Below, piece after piece: positions 7,087 to 13,528 of a stretch of 14,298 bases of DNA; the stretch's first letter is position 1; every line of letters begins with the position of its first letter. The notes beneath the pieces were generated by a model. The model did no database searches. It was not told where the DNA came from and saw only the letters and a list, made by a program, of their open reading frames with translations. The translations under genes were made by a program, and so were the position numbers. Origin of the DNA: Fen-1258 sp027348115 (lineage in GTDB: Bacteria; Bacteroidota; Ignavibacteria; Ignavibacteriales; Melioribacteraceae); assembly GCA_027348115.1 (NCBI GenBank), contig DAIEQA010000042.1, positions 1 through 14,298 of the forward strand, given 5' to 3'.

Positions 7087-7806
7087 TTAAGCCGGCTGCT
7101 GCGTTGCACTTGCCGCGGTTTGTTCCGGCTCTTCCGGCGCCGATTCGCCCGGCAGAATGTACTGCTGCAGCTTTGCGTAGTTATCCGCAAAAATATTTTT
7201 GGAAGCTTTATTTACCTTAAGAACATATTCCCACGCGGCGTTCAACTTTTCAATTCTTTGCTGTGTGATAATTACTCTTTCCTTTTTGTAAGATTCCTGC
7301 GCCTGGTCGGCTTCGAGCAGTTCCTGCCATAGCGTTCCTATCTTATCGATATCCGCCTGTTTGTAATTGGCGGCAATTAATTTTGCCGCGTTCTTGGATG
7401 CCTGCGTTTTAAGATTTTTCATGAACGGCAGAAGCTGCACTTCGCTTAGCCGGGCGGAATCGTAATCTTCGTAACCAAACGCATTCCAAACAGCTTTGTT
7501 GTTTGGAAAAGCTTTTTCGATATAATACTTCATTTTTTGAAAATGCGTTCTGCATTCGTCCATTTTATGCCGGACGTTACCAGTAAACTGAGCAATCTCG
7601 TCCCGCACATCCATATCCCGTAATACGGATTCCGATTCCACAATTGCCGCCATCCAGTTATCAGGAAACGGATCACCGAAGTCGGGATCCAGATTAATAA
7701 ACTGCTGCCTATCCTGCGAAAATAAGCCGTGGTAAATTCTGGATGTCTGAATCATTTCCGCATCCGAAATTTTGAATATCCTTACTACTTCCTGCGCTTT
7801 CGACAT
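7087..7806 (-). CDS. Conserved-looking helical protein of unknown function
   Basis: A 239-residue soluble protein with no signal peptide and no membrane segment. It is predicted to be almost entirely helical, with long amphipathic stretches such as CRTHFQKMKYYIEKAFPNN, NLKTQASKNAAKLIAANYK and RVIITQQRIEKLNAAWEYV. It ends with a conserved-looking NYAKLQQYILPG followed by a flexible acidic/Pro/Ala/Gln tail. Two Trp-rich spots (DNWMAAIVE, KAVWNAFGYEDYD) may mark functional surfaces. A GAGGTGG site lies about 7 bases before the ATG at 7806, so translation is well supported. I do not recognise a named family. It converges on the DUF4405 gene, and its divergent neighbour is the 21-bp repeat region; neither indicates a role. 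Confidence 0.75.
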   Translation of the reverse strand: MSKAQEVVRIFKISDAEMIQTSRIYHGLFSQDRQQFINLDPDFGDPFPDNWMAAIVESESVLRDMDVRDEIAQFTGNVRHKMDECRTHFQKMKYYIEKAFPNNKAVWNAFGYEDYDSARLSEVQLLPFMKNLKTQASKNAAKLIAANYKQADIDKIGTLWQELLEADQAQESYKKERVIITQQRIEKLNAAWEYVLKVNKASKNIFADNYAKLQQYILPGESAPEEPEQTAASATQQPA

Positions 7807-7897
7807 AATAGCCCACCTCTATTTTGTGATTTATTTAGTTTGATTATTCCACTAAAACCAATGTTTTTATGGGAATAAAAATACCGTATAAGAAAAA

Positions 7898-8137
7898 GTG
7901 CCTAAACTATACCGGGAAAGGAAAAACAGTATAAGAAAGATTAATTATGTCATACGGAAAGACAATTTTACATTATGGAAGAGAATTTTCGCTGCCCGGA
8001 AGGTGGATTTCGGCGCCGGGAAGCTTCCCTTCGCCGTGTGGAAGCTTATTGCCGCCGCCGTGAGTATCTATTTCGGGTGCGAAAAGGAATATCTATTTCA
8101 CGGAAATGATCTTCCGTATAACATCTTCTTTTTATAA
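7898..8137 (+). other. Doubtful 79-codon ORF made of heptapeptide repeats
   Basis: From a GTG at 7898 a frame runs to TAA and is built mainly from seven-residue units of the form [R/W/G]-K-[L/I/V]-x-F-[A/G]-[A/V]: RKINYVI, RKDNFTL, WKRIFAA, RKVDFGA, GKLPFAV, WKLIAAA, VSIYFGC, EKEYLFH. The regular codon phase could mean coding, or simply that a 21-bp tandem repeat is a multiple of three. No ribosome-binding site is evident, the GTG is directly preceded by an A-rich run and an in-frame TAA, and base composition drifts from AT-rich to GC-rich units. Conserved hydrophobic and Lys positions across diverged units slightly favour past or present translation. I cannot assign a function. Confidence 0.3.
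7913..8101. repeat. Degenerate 21-bp tandem repeat, about nine units
   Basis: Units start at 7913, 7934, 7955, 7976, 7997, 8018, 8039, 8060 and 8081. The best-preserved units match nGGAAGcTTnnnTTCGCCGyn, for example CGGAAGGTGGATTTCGGCGCC is followed directly by a GGGAAGCTT unit and then a TGGAAGCTT unit. Similarity fades outward in both directions, and possible further units continue upstream to about 7870. Confidence 0.6.
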
Positions 8138-8255
8138 AGGATTTTAACTGCCGGGCCCCGCATAATTAACGGTAAAAAACAAGTTATTCAAAACCCTTTT
8201 TACTTAAATATAAGCTATTGATTTTTAGCATAACTGTCAATGCTTTTTTTATTCC

Positions 8256-8285
8256 ATTAACATCTCGATTAATCGAGGTGTTAAT
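8256..8285. promoter_or_regulatory. 30-bp palindrome, candidate operator
   Basis: ATTAACATCTCGATT (8256-8270) is immediately followed by AATCGAGGTGTTAAT (8271-8285). The two 15-base arms are reverse complements except at one pair, which would be a G-U wobble in RNA. There is no following T tract in either direction, so it does not look like a terminator. A dimeric-protein binding site upstream of the signalling gene is the more natural reading. Which protein binds is unknown. Confidence 0.5.
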
Positions 8286-8306
8286 AAAAGAAATTGCGAT
8301 TTCTTT

Positions 8307-8322
8307 AACTGTTTTAACAGTT
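8307..8322. promoter_or_regulatory. Short palindrome upstream of the signalling gene
   Basis: AACTGTT, two T, AACAGTT: perfect 7-bp arms. A smaller dyad GAAAT-TGCG-ATTTC sits just before it, near 8290-8303. Together with the 30-bp palindrome this makes three dyads within 70 bases. Function is unknown. Confidence 0.35.
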
Positions 8323-8382
8323 TACCATCCGGTATTTTTTAATTCACACAACAGCTTCTTTTACTTTAAAAATATTATACCG

Positions 8383-8433
8383 TTACGATAATAATTACGG
8401 TTCGGCCCGTCTTTTGGCCCGAACCATCGTAAT
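8383..8433 (+). promoter_or_regulatory. Leader hairpin with two alternative outer pairings
   Basis: The core stem is GGTTCGG (8399-8405) with CCGAACC (8419-8425). The segment just after it can extend the stem in two ways: ATCGTAA (8426-8432) with TTACGAT (8383-8389), or CGTAAT (8428-8433) with ATTACG (8394-8399). It ends 40 bases before the ATG of the receiver/CheW gene and lacks a T tract. It may be a structured 5' leader; it does not match a riboswitch class I can recognise. Confidence 0.45.
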
Positions 8434-8473
8434 AATCTTTAATCTGTATCAACTCAAAAAAATCGGTAACGCT

Positions 8474-10447
8474 ATGACTGTAAACAATAACATTAAGATT
8501 CTCTTGGTTGAAGACGCCGGTGTAATGCGTAAAATGGAAACGAAGACTTTGAATTCTCTCGACTTCAAAAATATTATTGAAGCGGAGACGGGTAAAGACG
8601 CGGTAGCAATTCTTCAAAAAGATCCTTCCGTAGAATTAATTATAAGCGATTGGAATATGCCGGAGATGGACGGCTATGAACTTTTGAAATGGGTTCGTTC
8701 CAACCCAAAGACAAAGAGCATACCGTTCTTAATGGCAACGGGCCGCGGCGAAAAGAAAGAAGTTGAAAAAGCGAACGAGGCGGGCGTATCGAGTTTTATA
8801 TCTAAACCTTTTAATAAAGAAGAACTCCAGGAAAAAATAAACGAGGCCTTCGGTATAAAGTCGGAAGAAGAAAAACCGAAACCGATAACGCATGAAGCGC
8901 GAGTAACGGCATCCGGCAAAGTAAAAATTAAAGCCATTCATATTCAGATTACCGATCATCTTACGCTTGGCATTCTAAAAAATTTAATAAAGAACAACGA
9001 GGTAACACCAAAACATTTTGAACTGGAAACCGAGTGCCTTGCAAGCTGGAACGCAGTTGCCAAAGCGCTGGAAAACAGAACCGCCGACGCGGCGTTTATT
9101 CTTGCGCCGCTTGCTATGGACCTTTACAATTACGGCGTTCCGCTTCGAATGATTTTGTTCGCTCATAAAAACGGAAGCATCTGCGTAAAAAATAAATTGG
9201 GCAACGATGTAACGGGACCGGAGTTCTTCGAAAACAAATCTTTTTATATACCGCATACAATGTCCGTCCACAACATGCTTGGCCACGTTTACTTTAATAA
9301 TATAGGTTTGAAACCGGGCGTTACGGGACAGAAAGACGTGGATGTAAATTTTGAAGTAGTAGCGCCGATAAAGATGGGAGAATTTATGGCGGGCAACCCG
9401 GAGGCAAGCGGTTTTCTTGTAGCCGAACCACTGGGTACAAAAGCAATCGCTTCCGGCAATGCCGAGCTTCAGTTTTTATCGAGCGAGCTGTGGGAAAATC
9501 ATCCGTGCTGCGTTCTTGCAGTGCAGGACGATTTGATTAACGAATTCCCGGAAGCGGTTCAAGAGTTTACAAAACTGCTCGTCCATGCAGGCAAAGTAAT
9601 TGAACAAAAGCCGGGATACGCCGCCGAGGTTGCGGTTGAGTTTCTCGACCCGCGCAAGGAATTGGGACTGAAAGTTCCCATACTTAAAAATGTTCTAACG
9701 GAACCCAAAGGAATTAAGACGGATAATCTTTACCCGGTGAAATCAGATCTCGATTTTATTCAACATTATATGCACGATAAAATGGGCATCGGTTCTATAA
9801 TAGACCTGGATAAATTTGTAGATCTTCAGTTTGCAAACGAGGCGTGCCCGGACGCCGATAAGACGGCCCAAAACAAAAAGGTAACGGAAAGCGACTTAGC
9901 TAAGAAGGTTCAGCAAATTGCCAATAGGACGGTTAAGAGCGAAAAGGATCTTCATTCCAAATCCGCGCTTAACATGGAAGGCAAATACCTTAAATTTACT
10001 TTGGGCAACGAGCATTATGGAATCGACATACTGAAGATAGTAGAAATTATAAAGATGGTTCCAATTACGCGCGTGCCCAACACTCCCAACTTTGTAAAAG
10101 GCGTAATAAACCTAAGAGGAAGCGTAGTGCCCGCAATCGATTTGAGATTGAAGATAGGAATGGATGCCGTTGAGTACGGTCAAAAGACCAGGATAGTAAT
10201 AGTTGAAGACGAAACACACGGTACAAAAATGCGCCTGGGATTAATTGTAGATGCCGTTGATGTTGTATGCGATGTAAAAGCGGAAGATATCGAGAACGCG
10301 CCTTCGTTTAACAACCGCGATGAGAACGAATTTATTTTAGGTGTTGTGAAATCGAACGACGGCGTTTATATACTTTTAAACCTTGCAATAATAATGATGC
10401 CCGTAAACTCGGAAAAGAAAAACTTGCTTGTGAAGGAAGCGGTTTAA
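8474..10447 (+). CDS. Three-domain chemotaxis sensor: receiver, NrtA/NasS-like binding domain, CheW
   Basis: A 657-residue protein with no signal peptide or membrane helix, so cytoplasmic. Residues 7-127 form a CheY-like receiver with acidic pair E13/D14, phospho-acceptor D59 in SDWNMPEMDGYE, T89 and K111 (ISKPF). Residues about 149-455 form a periplasmic-binding-protein domain of the NrtA/CmpA/NasS type: ADAAFILAPLAMDLYNYGVP, IPHTMSVHNMLGH, APIKMGEFMAGNPEASGF, VAEPLGTKAI and ELWENHP line up with motifs I recall from nitrate- and bicarbonate-binding proteins. A charged linker (456-500) leads to a CheW domain (501-645) with VPNTPNFVKGVINLRGSVVP and AIDLRL. CheW domains dock on CheA and receptors, so the protein likely couples an intracellular small ligand and phosphorylation to a chemosensory array. 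NasS is a known cytoplasmic NrtA relative, so nitrate or nitrite is a candidate ligand, not shown. Domain order differs from CheV (CheW-receiver). The ATG at 8474 is chosen over a TTG at 8414 that lies inside a hairpin. No cheA or receptor gene is in the window. Confidence 0.88.
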   Translation: MTVNNNIKILLVEDAGVMRKMETKTLNSLDFKNIIEAETGKDAVAILQKDPSVELIISDWNMPEMDGYELLKWVRSNPKTKSIPFLMATGRGEKKEVEKANEAGVSSFISKPFNKEELQEKINEAFGIKSEEEKPKPITHEARVTASGKVKIKAIHIQITDHLTLGILKNLIKNNEVTPKHFELETECLASWNAVAKALENRTADAAFILAPLAMDLYNYGVPLRMILFAHKNGSICVKNKLGNDVTGPEFFENKSFYIPHTMSVHNMLGHVYFNNIGLKPGVTGQKDVDVNFEVVAPIKMGEFMAGNPEASGFLVAEPLGTKAIASGNAELQFLSSELWENHPCCVLAVQDDLINEFPEAVQEFTKLLVHAGKVIEQKPGYAAEVAVEFLDPRKELGLKVPILKNVLTEPKGIKTDNLYPVKSDLDFIQHYMHDKMGIGSIIDLDKFVDLQFANEACPDADKTAQNKKVTESDLAKKVQQIANRTVKSEKDLHSKSALNMEGKYLKFTLGNEHYGIDILKIVEIIKMVPITRVPNTPNFVKGVINLRGSVVPAIDLRLKIGMDAVEYGQKTRIVIVEDETHGTKMRLGLIVDAVDVVCDVKAEDIENAPSFNNRDENEFILGVVKSNDGVYILLNLAIIMMPVNSEKKNLLVKEAV

Positions 10448-10477
10448 AATTCGCGGAAGAAAAATCTTATTTAAAAT

Positions 10478-10507
10478 AAAACGGGATCGAACAGTCGATC
10501 CCATTTT
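10478..10507. terminator. Bidirectional intrinsic terminator
   Basis: GGGATCGA (10483-10490), loop ACAG, TCGATCCC (10495-10502), with AAAA on the left and TTTT on the right. It separates the convergent receiver/CheW gene and Cys-rich gene. Confidence 0.8.
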
Positions 10508-10557
10508 CTTGCGGCTAAGATTACCGGCCGGCAAGCGCTTGGCAGTCTCGGTGTAAA

Positions 10558-10788
10558 TCAAACAAACTCTACGCCCTGCTTAATAATTACCGAAGCTTTT
10601 TCGAACATGTTCGGAAACAGGTTCGACGGCACTTTGTCTGATCCTAGAGCTATCTTAACTTGATGACGCGCGCATTCGTCGAAATTACCGAGGCAATACC
10701 TCTCTTTGTACATCTTTCCAAGAGCGCTTTCGATAGGCATTCTGTCGTTAAAGAACGGGCATGCCTCTACACATTCACACTTTGCCAT
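10558..10788 (-). CDS. Small Cys-rich protein with C-x-C-x3-CPFFN motif
   Basis: A 76-residue protein beginning MAKCECVEACPFFNDRMP, with cysteines at 4, 6, 10, 32 and 39 and the later motifs YKERYCLG and DECARHQV, then VPSNLFPNMFEKA. Five clustered cysteines suggest zinc or iron-sulfur binding, though no classical ferredoxin or zinc-finger spacing is met. I recall unannotated proteins of about this length with CPFFND, YCLG and CAR in other environmental bacteria, including Deltaproteobacteria, but cannot name a family. It has no signal peptide. GGGGA lies about 9 bases before the ATG. It converges with the receiver/NrtA-like/CheW gene across a shared terminator; a functional link is possible but unproven. 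It ends with TGA, one of the few genes here to do so. Confidence 0.75.
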   Translation of the reverse strand: MAKCECVEACPFFNDRMPIESALGKMYKERYCLGNFDECARHQVKIALGSDKVPSNLFPNMFEKASVIIKQGVEFV

Positions 10789-10960
10789 AATAATTTTTCC
10801 CCGTAAATATTAATGAATTAAATACAAATAAATTATCGTGGTAATTTCTAAATTTTAAAGCATTCCGGTTATCAATCTTTTTTATCCTGTTTAAGAAGAG
10901 ATGTTTCTCAACAGACGAGATTAGTTTTACTGGGCAGTAGTTAATAACCCAATAACGTGC

Positions 10961-10970
10961 GCAGATCTGC
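10961..10970. promoter_or_regulatory. 10-bp palindrome upstream of proB
   Basis: GCAGATCTGC, a perfect dyad about 40 bases upstream of the putative -33 element of proB. It may be a protein site or chance. Nearby, TGGG (10931-10934) and CCCA could pair across the TTAATAA stretch, but no attenuator or T-box is evident. Confidence 0.2.
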
Positions 10971-11008
10971 AAATTAATTTTACAATTCCACGCAGCAGCA
11001 AGTAATGC

Positions 11009-11039
11009 TTTGAGCAATAGCGGCAAATTAGTTATCTTG
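11009..11039 (+). promoter_or_regulatory. Putative proB promoter, Bacteroidota-like
   Basis: TTTG (11009-11012) and TATCTTG (11033-11039) are separated by 20 bases, close to the TTTG/TAnnTTTG arrangement of Bacteroidota primary-sigma promoters. The start of transcription would be near 11045, leaving a leader of about 40 bases. The match is imperfect. Confidence 0.35.
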
Positions 11040-11083
11040 TGCCGCAATTCTACGCTTCGGTTTATTTTCCTATAGGATGGATA

Positions 11084-12220
11084 ATGGATAATATTACAAT
11101 ACCGCCATGGCGGCGCGCCGTTGTAAAAGTGGGCAGCGGATTAATTGCGCCGGATGGTAAAAAGACGAGCACAAAATTTACGTTACCGATTGCCGGTTTT
11201 ATAACCGAGAGCCGCAATCAAGGCAAGGAAATAATACTTGTCTCTTCCGGCGCGGTAGCCAGCGGGTTATCTACGCAGCCGCAATTGTTAAAACGCGCCA
11301 ATCGTTCGATTCCCGAAAAGCAAGCTCTTGCCGCAATCGGTCAATCGTTGTTGATGACGAGCTGGAGCCGCTTTTTCGATTTTCCCTGTTCGCAGCTGCT
11401 GCTAACACACGACGATATTTACGACCGCCGCCGTTTTGTAAACGCCAAGAATACATTGAAAAAACTTTTAGAGTTCGGAACACTGCCGATAGTAAACGAG
11501 AACGATACCGTTGCCGTGGAGGAATTGAAAGTAGGCGACAACGATAACCTTGCCGCTTATGTTGCCATGCTTGCGGAAGCTGATCTGCTTATCATCTGCA
11601 CGGATATTGACGGATTGCACGAAGCCGATCCGAAGAAAAATAAAAACGCAAAACTTATTCATGTAGTAGAAAAAATCGATCAGTCAATTTATGCGCTGGC
11701 TGGCGGATCGAAAAATCCTATTGCTACCGGCGGTATGAAGACGAAAGTTGAAGCAGCTCAAAAAGCTACGGTGCGCGGAATAGATACCGTGATTATTAAC
11801 GCAACCAAAAGAGAAGCGCTTGATCATCTGCTGAAAGGAAAGTTATCCGGAACGCTTTTCAAAAAAACTCCCAACCCGATGGCCGCAAAGAAACATTGGA
11901 TGCTGCACGCGCTGCCTGTGAGAGGAAAAATTTTTATAGATGCGGGCGCTTCAAGAGCGCTGACACTGAAAGGCGCCTCGCTTCTTCCTTCCGGCATTGT
12001 TGGTTCCGAAGGAGAATTTAAAAAAGGCGACGCGGTGAACATTCTTGCTAAAGACGGCAAAAATTTTGTAGAGATTGCCAAAGGAATTTCCATGTACAAC
12101 TCTGCCGATCTTAAAAAAATTCAAGGCAAGAAAAGTTCTGAGATAAAAAATATACTCGGTTATTTTGTAACCGAAGAAATAATAAACCGGGACGAGCTCG
12201 TTCTGACCGGCGAAGTGTAA
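11084..12220 (+). CDS. proB: Glutamate 5-kinase
   Basis: A 378-residue cytoplasmic enzyme that phosphorylates L-glutamate with ATP, the first step of proline synthesis. The amino-acid kinase domain shows VVKVGSG (K15), LVSSGAVASG, VNENDTV (137-143), GDNDNLAA (151-158) and CTDIDGL, and the GTGGM-type loop appears as IATGGMKTK. From about residue 278 a C-terminal PUA domain follows (IFIDAGASRAL, SLLPSGIVG, GDAVNILAKDG), as in full-length bacterial ProB; kinases with this domain are usually feedback-inhibited by proline. The ATG at 11084 is chosen because AGGATGG (11074-11080) precedes it; a GTG at 11039 would add 15 residues absent from the family. It is the first gene of an operon with proA, 30 bases downstream. 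Confidence 0.96.
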   Translation: MDNITIPPWRRAVVKVGSGLIAPDGKKTSTKFTLPIAGFITESRNQGKEIILVSSGAVASGLSTQPQLLKRANRSIPEKQALAAIGQSLLMTSWSRFFDFPCSQLLLTHDDIYDRRRFVNAKNTLKKLLEFGTLPIVNENDTVAVEELKVGDNDNLAAYVAMLAEADLLIICTDIDGLHEADPKKNKNAKLIHVVEKIDQSIYALAGGSKNPIATGGMKTKVEAAQKATVRGIDTVIINATKREALDHLLKGKLSGTLFKKTPNPMAAKKHWMLHALPVRGKIFIDAGASRALTLKGASLLPSGIVGSEGEFKKGDAVNILAKDGKNFVEIAKGISMYNSADLKKIQGKKSSEIKNILGYFVTEEIINRDELVLTGEV

Positions 12221-12250
12221 TCGTACAAAATTTTTTACGAAGGTAAGAAA

Positions 12251-13510
12251 ATGAATACCGACATAATAAATCTTGCCAAGAAAAGCAGGGAGGCCTCAAA
12301 AAAATTGGCTTCTTTTGATACCAACAGGAAGAATTCCCTGCTTTTATCAATGGCGGATGAACTGTTGAAGCATGAGGGACAAATTCTTGCGGCTAACGAA
12401 GAAGATATTAACGGCGGCAAAGAAAAAGGCCTATCTGCTGCTATGCTCGATCGTCTTCTTTTGACATCGGAACGTTTAAACGGAATGGCCAAGGCAATCC
12501 GCGATGTTGTGGAGCTTCCCGACCCCGCAGGAAAAATGAGCAATATGCGCACGCGGCCAAACGGCCTTCAAGTCGGAATGATGAGTATACCCTTGGGAGT
12601 GATAGCGATTATTTACGAAGCCCGCCCGAACGTAACTTCCGACGCGGCAAGTTTGTGTATAAAAAGCGGCAACGCTGTAATACTCCGCGGAGGATCTGAG
12701 GCGTTTAATTCGAACCGTGCCGTTATTCAAGCGCTCAACGCGGGAATCGAAAATCGAAATGTGGATCCTTCCGTAATTACATTTGTTCCAACCACCGATA
12801 GGGAAGCGATGCTGGAGTTATTGAAGCTCGATCAATATATTGACCTCGTCATTCCACGCGGAGGCGAAGGATTGATAAGATTTGTCGCCGAGAACAGCCG
12901 AATACCGGTAATTAAGCACTACAAGGGAATTTGTCATTTGTATGTTGATAAAGACGCGGATTTAGAAATGGCAGTTCGTCTTCTGCTCGACGGCAAGACA
13001 TCGCGCCCGGGCGTTTGCAATGCACTTGAGACGATGCTTGTTCATAAAGAGATCGCCGCAAAATTTTTACCTATGGCGGGCGAGGCGCTCGCAAAGAAGA
13101 ATGTTGAGATACGAGGCTGTTCCGAAACTTTATCTCTTCTGCCAAATGCCGTTGCCGCAAAGGAAGCCGATTACGATACGGAATATCTTGCGCTGATAAT
13201 ATCATCGAAAGTAGTTAACAATTACGATGAGGCGGTTGAGCATATTCAACGTCACGGTTCCGATCATACGGAGGTTATCGTAACAAACAATTTGAAAACC
13301 AGTCAAAGGTTTATTCGCGATGTCAATTCGTCTTCAGTGATGGTTAACGCTTCATCGCGATTTGCGGACGGCGGCGAGATGGGACTCGGTGCCGAGATCG
13401 GAATCTCAACATCAAAACTTCATGCGTACGGACCAATGGGTTTGGATGCGCTGACGACGAAAAAATTTGTAGTTATAGGCGATGGGCAAACGCGTCATAA
13501 AGTTGATTAA
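12251..13510 (+). CDS. proA: Glutamate-5-semialdehyde dehydrogenase (gamma-glutamyl phosphate reductase)
   Basis: A complete 419-residue aldehyde-dehydrogenase-superfamily enzyme that reduces gamma-glutamyl phosphate with NADPH to glutamate 5-semialdehyde, the second step of proline synthesis. Family signatures include IPLGVIAIIYEARPNVTSDA, GNAVILRGGSEA, DLVIPRGG, IPVIKHYKGICH and the catalytic Cys motif SRPGVCNALET with C256. The C-terminal NASSRFADGGEMGLGAEIGI block is intact. An AAGGTAAG site lies just before the ATG. The enzyme passes an unstable intermediate from ProB, which explains the close pairing. proC, the last step, is not in the window. Confidence 0.97.
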   Translation: MNTDIINLAKKSREASKKLASFDTNRKNSLLLSMADELLKHEGQILAANEEDINGGKEKGLSAAMLDRLLLTSERLNGMAKAIRDVVELPDPAGKMSNMRTRPNGLQVGMMSIPLGVIAIIYEARPNVTSDAASLCIKSGNAVILRGGSEAFNSNRAVIQALNAGIENRNVDPSVITFVPTTDREAMLELLKLDQYIDLVIPRGGEGLIRFVAENSRIPVIKHYKGICHLYVDKDADLEMAVRLLLDGKTSRPGVCNALETMLVHKEIAAKFLPMAGEALAKKNVEIRGCSETLSLLPNAVAAKEADYDTEYLALIISSKVVNNYDEAVEHIQRHGSDHTEVIVTNNLKTSQRFIRDVNSSSVMVNASSRFADGGEMGLGAEIGISTSKLHAYGPMGLDALTTKKFVVIGDGQTRHKVD

Positions 13511-13528
13511 TCATTTGCGGAAAATAAA

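Noticed and set aside
7913..8101. CRISPR array
   Set aside because: Units are contiguous 21-bp degenerate repeats without unique spacers, and no cas gene is near.
8256..8285. Intrinsic terminator
   Set aside because: No T tract follows on either strand, and no gene ends immediately upstream.
8414..8473. Upstream TTG start for the receiver/CheW protein, adding 20 residues
   Set aside because: The TTG lies in the loop/stem of the leader hairpin, has no ribosome-binding site, and the receiver domain begins normally just after the ATG at 8474.
11039..11083. GTG start for proB, adding 15 residues
   Set aside because: The ATG at 11084 has an AGGATGG site, the extra residues do not belong to the family, and the GTG overlaps the putative promoter -7 element.
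10789..11083. T-box or proline-responsive leader before proB
   Set aside because: No T-box consensus, no run of proline codons in a leader peptide and no terminator/antiterminator pair could be found.
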